Shown here piece by piece: positions 37,380-50,600 of a stretch of 64,000 bases of DNA (its first letter is position 1; every line of letters begins with the position of its first letter). The position numbers and the translations under genes were made by a program. The notes beneath the pieces were generated by a model. It was not told the DNA's origin, ran no database searches, and saw only the letters and a program-made list of their open reading frames with translations. The stretch lies in NCBI GenBank assembly GCA_017590115.1, contig JAGGNK010007448.1, positions 7,480,815 through 7,544,814 on the forward strand, written 5' to 3'. Origin of the DNA: Montifringilla adamsi. Its lineage: Eukaryota > Chordata > Aves > Passeriformes > Passeridae.

Positions 37380-38060
37380 GGTGGCCGGACTTGCCCGGTC
37401 CCTCCGGGCAGGCTCTGGGGGAGCGGCTGCCGTGCAGTTCTCCATGTCTCCCCCTCCAGATCCCTTCCCAGCCCTCTCCCGGCAGCGGGGCTATCCTGTG
37501 CCTGCTGCCCTCCTTGCGGACATCCCCGGGATGCGGGGCTCGCCGCCGGTTCCCCGGAGCAGCGGTCCCCGGCAGTTTCGGATGCGCCGGGGAGCGGGCG
37601 GCGGGGGCGGGAGCGAAGCAAACAGGGAAAAAACACCGCGAGAGACCCCAGCGCTGGGAGAGACGGGGAGAAGGGGCCCGGCAGAGCCGGGGGGGTCCCG
37701 CGGAGCCCCCGCGCCGGTGCCTTCTCCCTCTCCGCTTACCTTCACACGGGGGAATGGGGCCGGCTCGCTCAGGTGAGGACCGCGTCTCCCGAAGTCTCCC
37801 GCTCGCAGAGCATCAATACCAAAATAAACGTTTAAAAAAAAAATCTAAAAAATTAAATAACGATCAAAAATATATATATATATATTAAAAATAAGCGGCA
37901 GAAAGGAGGCTGAGGAAACCGGGGTGCGGGGCCGCTCCTCATTCCCATCCCGGGGTGCGGGGCTGCTCTCCTTTCCCTTCCCGGGGTGCGGTCGCAGGGT
38001 CCCAGCCCCGTCATGCGGGGATGCGCTGGGTATCCAGGAGGGGCAGAGCGGCGCTGGGAG
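37380..38060 (-). promoter_or_regulatory. FAM163B: CpG island, probable FAM163B promoter and 5' exon
   Basis: This is a GC- and CpG-dense stretch with an Sp1-type ggcgggggcggg around 37610, in a region otherwise poor in CpG. On the minus strand a donor aag|gtaagcgg ends a possible non-coding exon at 37740. A TATATATA tract lies at 37870-37886, so a start near 37840 is possible. Another CpG-rich part with a roughly 38 bp unit containing ccggggtgcgg repeated three times lies at 37918-37998. The assignment to FAM163B rests on orientation and mammalian gene structure; a plus-strand transcript is also possible. Confidence 0.55.
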
Positions 38061-41000
38061 ATGGGAGAATCACCCCAGAGCTGGGTTAGCCCCAAAGAGA
38101 CAGGGGTCATCCTGCCACGGACCCGGACCATCCCCCTACAAAGCCGGGTCACCCCCTCTATACCCGAATCACCCCCCAACAGAGTGGGGTCACACCCTGT
38201 GTACCCAAATCACCCCCTTACAGCGACCTGTCACCCCCTTACAGAGCCCTGTCACCCACCACGGCGCCAGGGGATGCTGGTTTGGACTAGAGAGCTTCAC
38301 CCCCAGTGCTGGCACAGGAATAGAAGCCCCCTCCCCATCCCCAGGGCAGGGACAAAGCCAAAGCAAACCCTTCAGCACCCCCTGTTTGATCCCACACGGC
38401 CCCCAGGGCATTTTACAGGTGATGTGAGTTTGTTCCCTGCTCTGTTTTTCAGGGTCTATGCTGGGTTTTCAGCTGGTTTTGGTTTCATGGACAGAATAGG
38501 GAATATCTCTCCTCTTCCCAAATCCATGCCCATTCCAGCACAAGCTCAGCTCAGAGCCCTCATCCACAGCTTTTTCCCAAAGTGGTGATTTTCAGCAGCG
38601 GTGAATCACAAGGTTTCCTTAATGCTGGGGTAGTGATGACTCTTCAGAGCTGGAAAAAGCAAAATTTGGGACAAAACCTGAATCCTAGATGGGCATTACC
38701 CCTCTAGCAGGTGGGCAACCTGCAGAAGCACCACCACAGGAGACGTGGAGGTTGTCCCCCAGCCCCAAGCTGATGTGACAGGGGAGCACACATTGCCCCA
38801 GCTCTCCCTGAGCTCTGCAGTCCCTGGTCCCCGGGCTCCCTGCAGAGCTCCCCTGGGCACAGAGGATGCTCAGTGTGTCTCAGGAGGCTCTGCCACCATC
38901 CTTGGCTCTTGCCACCCAAGCTGTCAAACTCCTGGTGCAGCAGGGACCTTTCTGCAGGCCCCTGGATTGTCTCTGTGTGACTTTTGTCCTGCAGCATTCA
39001 TTTCCCTGGCACTGAAATTCATTCCCAAGAACTAACTTAATTTTTCTCATCAGCAGTTCCAGCCCATCGATACTTTTCTGTCCCTCTCAACTCATGGGAA
39101 TAATCAGTGTTTTTATAGCACATCTGCTCTTTTTGAGATGGTATCGCTCGTAGCACTCCTTTAATCTATACAGAGGGAAACAGTTGTATTTAATTAATTG
39201 CTCCCCAAATAAACTGATCACCTCCAGCAATTCCAGCACACTTTACATGCAGTTCAAAAGCCTGTGCAGAGATCTGAAAGGAAAAGCACTCAGTGTGATG
39301 ACAAGAAATGAAGGTGAGGGGAAAAAAACACAGTTTGTCTTTAAAGAGCACTTAAGACAATTATTATTTAATTATTCTATCAAATCACTTAATACTGAAC
39401 TGTGTTGTGGTTGCTGTTGAGTTTTTCTTCAAGGTTGCTTGAACCACGTGCAGAAGATGTTGAAGGGCTGTGCTTTAAAAAAAACACCCAACCAATTTTA
39501 GCTTTTTATTACTTGTGCAGGTCAAACGTCATTGTCTGGCAATTTGTCACTGTATCCTTGCTCAGAAATATGAACTATGGAGCTTCTCTGCTTGGCCCAT
39601 TCATTTTGGTTTCAATGCCTGGCCTCAGGTACTGCAATAAACATCCTCCTTGCTTCCCAGGGAGATGTCAAAGCAATTCTCACGGAGCTGAGCCCAGGAT
39701 AAGAAGCAAGGAAAAGCAATGTTATAACAAGGACTTAGCAAATGCTTGGGTTGCCTTGAGAGAGTACAGAGCTTTTTTTTTGGACTTTAACATGAGGTTT
39801 GCTTACCCTAAGAGCAATTCTGGGAAATCAGAATTCTGTGAAGGAGAAAAATGTTTTTATAATGTATTTCTGTATTGCACTGATGTGCAAGACCTCCATG
39901 GTGAGCACGGTCTGGGCTGTGCAAACACGGATTCCCCAGACTTTGCAACAGAAATTTTTACAGAAGGGAAGTGCTAATTAGCATCCACAGTTTGGGAGCC
40001 AGTTGATAGCCTCGAGACCTGGCAGCTGGCCAGCCACAACTTTCATCAACCCCAACATTTGGGAAGTGTCCTGTGCCTGCCAAGTCTGTGGGATAAACAG
40101 ACCCAGCAGCAGCCAGGAGCCAAATCATCTGTGGGTTTGAAGTGCAGTGCTCAGGTTGTGCTAACCTGCTTCCCTCAGCATCACCCCTGGGTTATTCCCA
40201 GTGTCAATCCTTCGGTGATTTTGTGCCCTCCCAATCCTGCAATGACAAATTCTTGGTTTTCTCCTTTGACTCACAGCTTGGCATCAAACTGCCCAGGAAT
40301 ATTTTATGATCTTCCCATCACTCAGCATCCAAGGCTGCTCTCTTTTTTTTTGCCCCACCTCCAGCTTGCTCCATCCCCGGGGAAGGCTCTCCTTTGGTTT
40401 TCCTGGCCCTGGAGGAATCTCCCACCTGAGACTGATCTGTGAGCACAACCCACAGCCAAACCTGGGCACTGCTGGGAGCAATGGGCTGCTGGAGCACTGC
40501 CCAGCTCCCTGGGTGTATTCCCAGGGGAGCACACCGGCCTGGGGGATGCTGGTGATGTTTTTATCCTCAAAACTCCTTTGGCAATTGGAGTGTGGTGGAT
40601 GTGACACACATCAAGCGTGTGGCCTTCCAGAGATGCAATAAAACACACACTCAACTGAAATACAGCAGCAAAAGGGCTCTTAATATTGCTAAAGATCCCA
40701 CTGCTTGTGCAGGGCTCTGTTCCATGAGGAGAACACAGAGTAAGGGCTCTCTAATCCACGTGGCAAACCCTGGGAGTGGGTTTGGGATCAGTGACAACAC
40801 AACCTTGGCATCACCTGCCAAACTCCCTCCTTCCCCATTCCTAAGGACAGAGCTTTTTCCTCAGCTTCTCTCTGGCATTTGTTTTTACCTGAAGCTCCCT
40901 GGCAGTGACAGGACCCCATGTGTGGAGTTTTGCAGGGGGATGCAGCTGCAGCAGATGCTCTGAGGCTCAGCTCACAGTGCCAGCCACCCTCTGGTCCTCA

Positions 41001-42315
41001 TGGAGGGACCAGGTGCTTTTCTCTGCCTCTTCCCCACGATTATGGAGGTTCCTTCTCTTGGATGGTCTCTGAGCTGATCCCAAATATTCATGGCAGCAGC
41101 CTGAAAAGTCCCCACTGCCTCCTCCTCCTCCTGTCTGCAGCACCTCAGTCACCTTCACTGGATTTAATGCAGAATTTTATATTGCTGAGAGCAGCAGTGA
41201 TTCCAGCTTTGTGCTCTTCCACAGCCACCTCTCTGCGCCTGCTTTAGCCCCCCACGATGTCAGAACCACCTGGCTTTTAACACAGCCCAAACAGCTGCCC
41301 CAAACTGGAGCACCCCTTGGTGTTCCCCTTGCATCCAGTGCCATGGCTTTAGGCAGGAGCTGAAGGTGCCCTGGGGACACATCAGCCACGTGTCACTCTG
41401 AGAGGTGTCTGCCCTTGAAGGTGACAACCTCAGGGTGCCAAAGGATGAACCTGACTAACAGATCAATCCTTCCATGAGTATCTGGGCAACGTTGGGAAAA
41501 AGGCAGAGCCTTTTGTCACAGCCTTGGAAAATCAAAGGATTCCTGGAAACACCTTCCCCTTCAAGCTTCCTGAGCTTGTCAAGAGGTTTGTAGGGCAAAC
41601 CCTCCCTGTACAGAAGCCACATTGAGTTTTCCAAAGGAAATCTCCTTTATCCACAATTTCTAATCTTTATTAGTCCTTCTGCTAAGCTGTGCATCACAAA
41701 CCTCAAAGAGCAGGGCCTTCAGCCTTTGCCATCCAATGCTCCAGCCCTTTTCTAAGCTGATGAAGCTGCATCTCCAAACTCCTCAGGCTCTCTTGGCCCC
41801 ATGTCCTCTCCTGGATCTGCTCCTCTCCATGCTGATCCAGCCTGCTGTGGGATCCTCAGGAAGCTGCTCAGTGCCAGCAAATGAGGGCCTGAGGAAGAAC
41901 AAGAAGAAAGGTTGGCACTGAGTGCAGAGCCCCATGCAGGAGGGCTCAGCACCAGCCCACCCCCTGGAAATTGGTGTGGCAGGCAGCCCTGGAGCTGTGC
42001 CCACAGCAATTCCAGCTCCTTTTGCTGTCATTTCCAACCAAAGTGGAGAAGAATTCTCCCCTGCCGTTGCAGAGGTGGGAGAGAACTCTTCAGGGAAATT
42101 AAGAGTGGTCTTGTGAAATCAGGGATGGCTGGTAGTGGAGGAGTGCAGGGTGTTCTGTGTCTGAAGAGGGGAAAAGGGGATTTGGTGTGGTTTTTAAAGG
42201 ATAAAACAGATCTGTCCTTTTGGAATTTGGAATTCTCCACCACAGGTCGGGTGATGAATCTTGGAGATGTGTCAGCTTGGATTCACATGGAGAGAAAGAG
42301 GAGAGAAAACAAGTG

Positions 42316-42419
42316 GAGTGATGGATGGAGTGATGGATGGATGGATGGATGATGGATGGATGGATGGATGATGGATGGATGGATGGATGGATGGATGGAT
42401 GGATGGATGGATGATGGAT
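42316..42419 (+). repeat. GGAT tetranucleotide microsatellite
   Basis: About 25 copies of ggat occur with occasional gat slips. Confidence 0.95.
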
Positions 42420-45400
42420 GCTCATCCCATGGTGGAAGGCATCTGGAAGACCAGGAATGAGCCGACACAGCTACGGGCTGGGAATGTCACCACAGGTGAG
42501 CATGGAGGGTGGGAAAAGGGAGGCACTGGTGGATACTGGGAACCTGGGCTTGCACCTGCTGGGGGAAGAGTCATCACCACTGGGAGGACTGGGCCAAGCT
42601 TCCTATGCCTCTCCTGCAGAGCGAGGCTGGAGCAGAGTTGATCCTGCCTGGAGCATCTTTTGCGGGGACACGTGAATCTGTGTTCCAATGCGTGGAGATG
42701 GTTATTGCAAAGCCACTTTATTTCTGGTGTTGTTATTGGCAGGGGAGTGGGAGTGCAATACAATTTTAGCCACCCTGATGTCTCTGTGTCCCTTACATCC
42801 CACCTCCATTCTAGAGCAGCTTTTTCCTCACATTACACGATCCTTTTGACTGTACAAAAGGGACTTTTTGCACCTGAAATGGTAAAAAAGTGAGCTGGTC
42901 CTGCAGAGCAGGGTCAGGTGTGGGCAGTCCTGGGAGAGTTGGTGTGTGTCCCCACCACCATCAGCACCCCTGGCCCCAGCAGGAACCAGGATTTCCTTGC
43001 ATATGGCAGGAACAGGGGATGACCACGATCTGTGTGAGGCTCAGAGAGGAAGAACTTGCTCATGGAGAAGGATGCCCATCACACCAGGAGCCCAGCCCAG
43101 CCCTCAGGCACGAGCAGAGCAGGAGCAGCCCAGCCAGCAGCACCTTTTTGTTCATTTAAAAACATCCCACTGAAGATCAGGGTGAGTCTCCAGAGCTGCT
43201 GAGTCAGAGACCACCCCTCAGATAAACTCCACTTCCCAAAGCTCACTCAAACCTCTCCCACCTCCCACTGGCACTATCCCCTGGATCACACAACGCTTCA
43301 TAAACACACCCAGAGAACGCTTTTGTCTCTTCCTGTCCTTTTCAGATATTTTGGGTATTTGTGGCAATCTCTCCTGTTTATATAACAAAGCCACAGCCCA
43401 GTGTTTGTGACACCATATCCATGGAAACCCTAATATAGCATGCACAGGCGAGGAGATCTCATTAGGTGCCTCAGCTGCGGCAGCACTGGGGAGGGAATTT
43501 CTCTGGGATGCTCTGCTGGGAAGGGGCCTGGCTGCTCACCCAGCCTGGAGCAGCTGGCAGGGCAGTACCACCTCCCAGAGAGCAACCAGTGCTTTCCTTT
43601 GGGTAATTTTGGCCTTTCTCCTGCTGCCCCATCACCAGCTCACCGTGGCTTAGCCCAGACACCCACCTTTGGCTCTGCAGATCTGTGGGTGCATGGCTGG
43701 AGCAGGGGGAGAAGCAGAAGGGATGGAGCTTCTCAGTCAGGGCAGTGCAGTCCTCACCTTCAGTGCCAGAGCACGAGCAGAGACTGAGATGTAAAGAGCA
43801 GCTCAGGTCCAGTTCTGTCCCTAATTTGGCGTGAGTGGCTCAGTGGGGAGGTCTGAGGCTGGTTCCCCTTTGGATGTGATCCTCTTGGGGAATGAGGCAA
43901 AAGAAAATCTGGTCCTGAGGAAGGCAAAACAGGTGGGGAGAAAGCAAGAAACTGGAACAAGCAGAGGCTTGGCAAGGGGGATTGTTACAGCAATTGTGCT
44001 GTAAGGCACAAACTCAGTGCAAGGAGGAAGGAATGGCTCTTCCCACCCATCCCTTCTGGACCAGTCACCTCCAAGGGTTCTGTCCTGGCTGGCACATGGC
44101 ACATCTGTGAGTTAAAACAGCTCAGGCTGCTGTCACACGTGGAAGTTCCCTGTAAAACCTCACAGCTCTCTGTGGCCCAGGTGGCACAGGGACACTAAAG
44201 CTACTTTAGAGAGGGCAAACACTCACCTGTACCCCTGCTGGGCAATTGAAACTCAGATTGGCAGGGACAGCGCCCTCCTGGTGCACAAAAAAAACCCATG
44301 AGCAGCCTGCATATCCCTTCTGATTCCATATGGGAACAGGACTGGGCAAAGAGATCCTTTGGGAAGGATAATAAACAATCTCCCCACCCTGGGGTGTGAT
44401 GGAACAGATCCTGTGAGTCGTGGGGCTGCTGCACGGCCCTGATCTGCTGTCTGAGGGCTGGATTTGGCCAGAGGAGTGGCCCACATTGACCCCTGCAGGG
44501 TCACCAAAGCTGAGCATCCCCCCGTGAGCATCCCCGGGTGGCCAGCCCACCTTTCCCCTGCTCACACACGGCTCCAGCCTGAGTCAGACCCTGCCAAACC
44601 TCATCAGCACGCAGGCAAATTCGATCCTGGGGCTGGGCAGGGCTGTGCACAGCAGAGCCCCGGGGCACGGAGAGCGGCACCGGCCGCGGGAGCAGACACA
44701 AAGCTTCCCTGCCATCCCTCCCTGCCATCGCCCAAATTGAATTTCCATTTCTGTTAGCGAGGCAATGGATTATAGCTCGGGGGGGGCTGCTGCCTGCTTC
44801 AGCCCCTAATTCGGAGCATCAATTGTGTTTAAACTCCGTACCTGTGAGGCAGCCTTTGTTCCGGGGGGCAGCCCTCCCTGGCACCGCTGGCCACCAGCTT
44901 TGCAGCCAGGCAGGGAAGTAGCGAGGGAAAGCCACCGCTTTTTGTCACCGGGAGGGTTTGGGTGTGTGGCTCTGCAACTCCCGGGTTGAGCATCCAGCCC
45001 AGCCCAAAGCAGCCCTGCCCTGGGGCTCACAGCCTGCTCCAGGTGCTCCCGGGCATCTTTTCTGCTTTTCTGCCTGGAGAGGGGCATGAGGGCTGCGGGG
45101 ACACTCGAGTCCCATCTCCAGCACAATCCTGCCGGCATTCCCTTCTTCAGGAGCTTTGTCCCTCAGGGGCACAAAGTGGCTGCTCTGCCCTGGAGGGAAG
45201 GGCAGGACCCGCGGCTCCCACCCCTCAGCTCTCCCGTGGGACGCTGCTCCCGAATGAGTTTCCCAGTCAGGAAACTCTGGCGTTTCTACATCTCCTTGAA
45301 GTCTTAAAATAAACACCCCGAGCAATGAGTGCAAAGCTGGATCCTCACTCCTTGCCTGGATTTATGAGCCACGACTCAGGAGAAACTGAAAGGGAGGAGA

Positions 45401-46229
45401 GAGGGAGATGTACATAATTTTTTTTCTCTGTCTTCAAATAAATTCTCAGCGCTTATCTGCAAAGTTCAGCTGTTTTCAAGCTGACCTGCCCGTGTTCTGC
45501 TGTTCCACTGCAAATTCCCCCTGTACAGGAGAGCTCAGGAGCTCCACTTGCACACGCCAGCAACCTGGGGTTTCATCTCTGATAGAGGGAGGCAGAGCTT
45601 GTTAGCTGAGGACCCCCTCCTGCCCCCGGTGAGGATCACTCTGCCTTCCTGCCGTGCTTGGCAGCTCAGCATCTTCTCTTTACAATGAGGAAAGGAAGCC
45701 AAGAGAGGAGGACAAGTGGGTGAATCTGCTTGGAGGAGATCAGGGATAGGGAAGGACAAAAATCTGTTCTATGGGGCTTTTGTAAGGCAGCCAGGCTTGT
45801 GTAATGCTCGAGCATCAGGGGGATGAGGGACATCCATCTGATGCCTTCAGTGTGTCCAGGAGCCTCAGGAAAAGGGGAAAATGCTGCATCCTCCTTCAGG
45901 AAGGTGAAGAGAGCCGTGGCTGGGGTGAGGTGCAGATCCAGCGAGCAGAACCCCAGAGTTGCCATGCTGGGAGCATCCCCAGGCGGCTCCAGCGACCTCC
46001 TGCTATCCAGGCGTGCTTTTAAGGCTTTTTAGCAGCTGTGGGAGGGCTGGTGTGGGACTGGGCTGTGCGCTGGAGTCACCGGGGGAGGGATGGGGCTGAG
46101 GGACGCTCCTCTGGGAGAGCTCAGCTCTCCATCCCTCCCTGTGCTTGGCCTTTTGCCTGGTGGGGCTGAGCGAGAGAGCAAACCCTGCGAGCAGCAGGTC
46201 ACCCGGCAAGGAGAGCCGGCCGGGATCAA

Positions 46230-46610
46230 TTGACGCATTCCTGAGTAATGGTTGTGTCTTAGGACGGTAAAACCTCCTCGGGTTTAACGTGGAGATGCTG
46301 GCGTTGATGACTCATGAAAACGCCGAGCTGAATCCATTTCCTCTCCTTCCCCAGGGCTGGGGGAGGTGGATCTGCCCCTGTGACATTGCTGCAAGGACCA
46401 GGAGTGAAAGCCGAGCCCCGAGGGGACCCCGCACGGGTGGCACCCGACAGCACAGAGGTGGCATTAATAAAACAATGCCACCGGCTCGCAGGCTAAAGCC
46501 AGGCAATGTGTGTTTGTGTGTGTGCATCAAAGAGCTCCAGGCAGTTCATTATAATTCCAATTAACGTGGGAAAGTTAATAAGCGAAAGAGAATCCATCAG
46601 ATTTTAAACA
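46230..46610. promoter_or_regulatory. Candidate distal regulatory block upstream of DBH
   Basis: The block lies 0.7-1.1 kb before the DBH start codon. It contains a perfect AP-1 site TGACTCA at 46309-46315 and several homeodomain-type cores (gcattaata, cattataattccaattaac, gttaataagc). Function is an inference from motif density only. Confidence 0.3.
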
Positions 46611-47130
46611 AATGGGAAGCGGGAGGGGGAGAGGCTAAAGGTGTTTTTAAACTGGAGCCAAAGTCCCACCTGCTACAAAGAACAAATATTGAATATATCC
46701 AGTGGTCTAGGCAGGTCAATGGGTATAAAGCAGGGTGGGAGAGGAGCTGGGCTTTGCTGGGTTTGAAAGGGCCAGAATTAAATCCCACAAAGGCAAAAAA
46801 CGAGAGCAGAGAGGAGAGGAGACATCTCTTTTCTTGCTGTTTTCAGGAAATCAGCATTTCCTCTGGCACTGAGCTTTGCAGGGAAAATATTTCAATCCCT
46901 GTCAGTATTATTTAATGCCTGGGAGCTCAGACAAGGCTCAGGGTCCTTTGTTCTCAGGTCTGGCCACCTTTGGGGTGATCCCAGGCTGGGTTATGTGGAC
47001 ACCCAGACCAAAGGCACCACGAGCAGCGCAGAGCATGTCCACGAGGGCTCAGCCAGAGCAGCCTGTGAGCAAGCAGCCCTTCGCAGGCACTAAAGAAGAT
47101 TTAAGAGTGAATCACATCAGCCCAGTCAAA

Positions 47131-47275
47131 CCCAATTGCTATTGATAATGTCCATGTGCAATTAGAGCCAATTAAGGGGAGACAGCAGATGACAAGTGTT
47201 TGGCCAGGAGCTGACGGGGGGTCAATACACCAGTCCAATTTCCCAACAACTAAATGCAATTAAAGACTATCACTT
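47131..47275 (+). promoter_or_regulatory. DBH: DBH proximal motif cluster (Phox2/CRE-like)
   Basis: From 75 to about 210 bp before the ATG there are paired homeodomain cores caattag (47159-47165) and ccaattaagg (47168-47177), a half-CRE TGACG at 47212-47216, a CCAAT at 47235-47239 and another caattaaag at 47258-47266. In mammals the noradrenergic enhancer of DBH at about -150 to -190 combines Phox2a/b ATTA sites with a CRE/AP-1 site. Spacing and site order here look similar. The only TATA-like string close to the start is acataaatgg at 47301-47310. Confidence 0.55.
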
Positions 47276-47343
47276 ACCCAGCTTGCCCAGGAGGGCCAGC
47301 ACATAAATGGGCACAGCCAGGTGCCGGGTGCTGTCCTGGCAGG

Positions 47344-47685
47344 ATGCAGAGCTCCAGGAGCAAGCCCTGCTCCTGCCCCAGCCTCAAGCTGCGGGAGGTG
47401 GCATCCATGTACTTCACCATGGTGGCAGCTTTCCTGGTCATCCTGGTGGTGGCCCTGCAGGGCTCAGCTCCCCGCCAGAGTGATTTCCCCTACAAGGTGC
47501 CCCTGGATCCCCAGGGGCTGCTGGAGCTCTCCTGGAATGTCAGCTACCCCGAGCAAGCCGTGCACTTCCAGCTGCTCATCAGGGAGCTGCAGTTCGGGCT
47601 CCTCTTCGGGATGTCGGACAGGGGCGAGTTTGAGAACGCCGACCTGGCCGTGCTCTGGAGCGACGGGCACAACTCCTACTTTGGG
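47344..47685 (+). CDS. DBH: DBH exon 1
   Basis: It has 114 codons. A short basic cytosolic end is followed by the hydrophobic segment FTMVAAFLVILVVALQG and the start of the DOMON domain (LELSWNVSYPEQ). It ends SYFG before the donor gtgagt, phase 0. Confidence 0.95.
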
Positions 47686-50600
47686 GTGAGTCACCTGAGG
47701 GTTTGCATGGGTGCTTTTGGGGCTCCCTCCCTGCCAATCCTGCTCTCTGGATCTAGCTGGTGGTTTGGTAGAGTGGGGTACAGGGCCAGCCCCACTGCTC
47801 AGGGTCCAGAAGGTCTCGGGGGTTTCTACCCCACGGTGGGTTTGGCATGGGGATTAACCCAGAAGAGAAAAGAATAAACACAGCAGCACATCAGCAAGGC
47901 TGAGGGAGCCAGGAGTTGGGTGTCTCTGCTGTGTTCAGCTGCAAAGACACACACATCAACACCCTGCTTCACTCGTGTGCTGCTGCCAGCCACATTAAAA
48001 ATTAACCACAGCTCCCATTAATGGCTCTGAGTCGGGGCAAAAGTCGCCAGGCTGAGAGGCTGCTCCTGCCAGCAGGAGGAACCCGGCTGGGAGTTGCATC
48101 CAGAGGGATCAATGGGATAACAGGGCAGCCTGGGGTGCTGTCAGAAATTAGAGGTGCAAATGTGTTTGGGAAAACTGATTTCAGTTGTGTTGTTTGCTGT
48201 TGCTGCTGCAAACTCCATCCTTCCTGTCGCTGTCTGTTTGCTGGGTTCCTGTCTGGGTGGTTTTCCCAGCCCTATCCCCAGCCCACCACATCAGGCTGAT
48301 TGTGATTGTGCTTGGCTGCAGAAAGAAATTCCCATTTTTGCCCATGTGAGGCTTTCCAGTGAGTTAAATTTTACCTCTCTGCTTACTTCAAATTAACCAT
48401 AAAACACATTCTTTCGCAATCAGCCGCAATGTGATCCGCAGTGCAATGAAAGCATGAAAAGAAGGGTTTATTATCTGCGCTGTTTTCCTGCTAATTACCA
48501 GCCTTTCAGGGTCTGTGGTGGGCCAAATGCTCCAGGATTTCACAGCATCATGTAAAGAAAACATAAAGGATCATTTCTAATCTGCCTTCCTGTGCTCACC
48601 CAAAGACAAACAGAAACACCCGTCAGCGCTCGGGTTTTCTCTTTCACTTGGTGCTGAACAGCATCCTGCAGGAGATCTCTATAAATCTCTCCAGCTCTGC
48701 TTTTCTCTCTCCCAGCAGCTTTTCTTCTGGATAAGTGTGTTGGCTGTTAAAGAGATCCACATTTGTTCAGCCTCCCATGTACTATGAGATTAACTTGCGC
48801 TCCATATTCCTACGAAAACAAATGTCATGAGAGCTCCGTGGAGCTGATTTTCCTCTCCCCCCTCTAAGGACAATATGTTCTGGAAATATGACTCTATAGC
48901 TCTGGCTGAAATGATGCCAAGTTACTTTATCCTTTTTCTTCTGGTTTTTCCTCTCAAGATAAGAGAAGCAGTGCCACTTGTGTGCATACAGCCAGCTACT
49001 TCCTGGGTGCCTTTTCTGAGTAAACAGGAGACACACAGGAGAAACAAAAGATCAAAGAAACATCCCTGATCAAATCCAAATTATCACAGGATTTTATACT
49101 CCAAACCTTCAAACCCCGAGGCACAGGAATACCCTGCTGCTTTGCTTCTTGGCGTGGCTTTGTCACCATCCTCTACAACAAGCGGGTTTTGGGAGGCTGT
49201 GCTGGGCTGCCACAAAAATCTGACCACAAAAAAATTTAAGGATTTTGCAGAAAATCCTTAGCCCAGCAAGAGTCTGATCTTGAATTGAGGGAGGCTGGTT
49301 TGTGCCAAGCGTTTTGCAGAGCTCAGCACCCCATTCCACAGGGTCCCCCCAAGACAAACACATCCAAAATACAGCACAAACCAATGCAACACCTTCACTT
49401 GTCCCTGGGGGCTTTCCTTCCTCCCTTCCTGACCTTTCCCTGCTCACATTTCAGCTTGTAAAGGTCTTTCTGCAGACTATTAGTGCTGGGTCAGGTGTTT
49501 CCCAGGTCTGTCTGAGCACCAGGGATTCTGTAGCAGAGGCCATTCCAGCATGGATCTGCCCAGGAGCTGCTGGAGGTGGGCATGAACCAAAGCACAGGCA
49601 TCCTGCAGCGCTGGGGTGCTGAGGGTGCACAGAAGGATGACCTGTGGTACCTCTGGAGGCACCTCCTGGCTGAGCAGGCTGCTCTTTCTCTCACAGGATG
49701 CCTGGAGTGACGCCAAGGGGCAGCTCCACATGGATTCCCAGCAGGACTACCAGCTCCTTGGGGCTCGCAGGGCTCCTGAGGGGCTCTACCTGCTCTTCAG
49801 AAGAGCCTTCAGCACCTGTGACCCCAAGGACTACCTGATAGAGGTATGGCATCACCCTCACCCCGCTGTGGCACCCCCAGCCCTGGGGCACAGCTCCAGC
49901 CCTGTCCCTCTTTGGGCACAGCATCAGGTGTTGGTGCTGTGTGAGGCAGAGGAAGTGAGCTACAGATGTCAGCCCTGGCCCATGAGTAATGTTTGGCACC
50001 ATCTATTCACAACCCCTTCAAAAGCTCTCTCAAGTGGAGCTTTTAGCTCGTTTGCATCATCAGCTCCTGTTGAGCATGCACTGGGTCTATATAAATCCTT
50101 CCTGCATCACTCTGCTTGACAGTCTGGAGCCAACTGTTGGGAGTGTCACGAAGAGGGGTTGGTGTATCAACAGGAGGCAAACAGGAGGGTGGTGACAGGA
50201 GCTGGGACAGAGGGACAGCAAATAGAGGTGCTGCTCTGTGGTGTCTCCCTGGCTCTGCATCCACCACTCCTCTCTGAGCTGGGATTTGGGGTAAACCTTC
50301 TCAGTGGGGGATGTCAGACAGCTCAGGGGCTCAGCTACAGGCCCTGGAATCAGTGCAAGGCTCATCTCACATGAAAGCCTTTGTGGGCAGGATATTTTAG
50401 AGCCAACGTGGGCACAGAGTGTCCTCGAGTTTTTGCTGCTGGTGCTCAAAAGCTTCTCTTGTGGTGAGAAGTGTCTGCCGTCTGCCAAAACACTGAGAGC
50501 CCTGGAGGGAACAATCTGTGTGTGTGAGCCAGGAAAACACTTGCTGGTCTTTATTCTCTGATCCTTTAGGAAAAGATTGTTCTCTTTTTCCTTTCTCCCT

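Larger units (their letters stand above)
15663..37739 (-). other. FAM163B: FAM163B 5' intron, about 22 kb
   Basis: It runs from the acceptor of the first coding exon to a candidate donor in the CpG island. It holds no convincing coding exon of any other gene. It contains local duplications (16543-16861, 21153-21331 with 26999-27168, 21511-23788), minisatellites (19194-19733, 24147-24520, 26085-26400, 29299-29480, 32396-32505) and CR1 tails (28036-28215, 30508-30850). The remainder looks like ordinary intron sequence. That this is one intron of FAM163B is an inference from mammalian gene structure. Confidence 0.6.
38061..47100. other. Intergenic region between FAM163B and DBH
   Basis: Nine kilobases hold no convincing gene. 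Included are a degenerate short tandem array at 38125-38262 (caccccct-type units of about 22-30 bp), a GGAT microsatellite at 42316-42419 and an AT-rich, motif-rich block at 46230-46610. Open reading frames such as the 191-codon one at 39402-39977 show no known domain or codon-level support. Confidence 0.6.

Noticed and set aside
39402..39977. 191-codon plus-strand frame between FAM163B and DBH
   Set aside because: No family resemblance and AT-rich intergenic context; chance frame is likelier than a gene.
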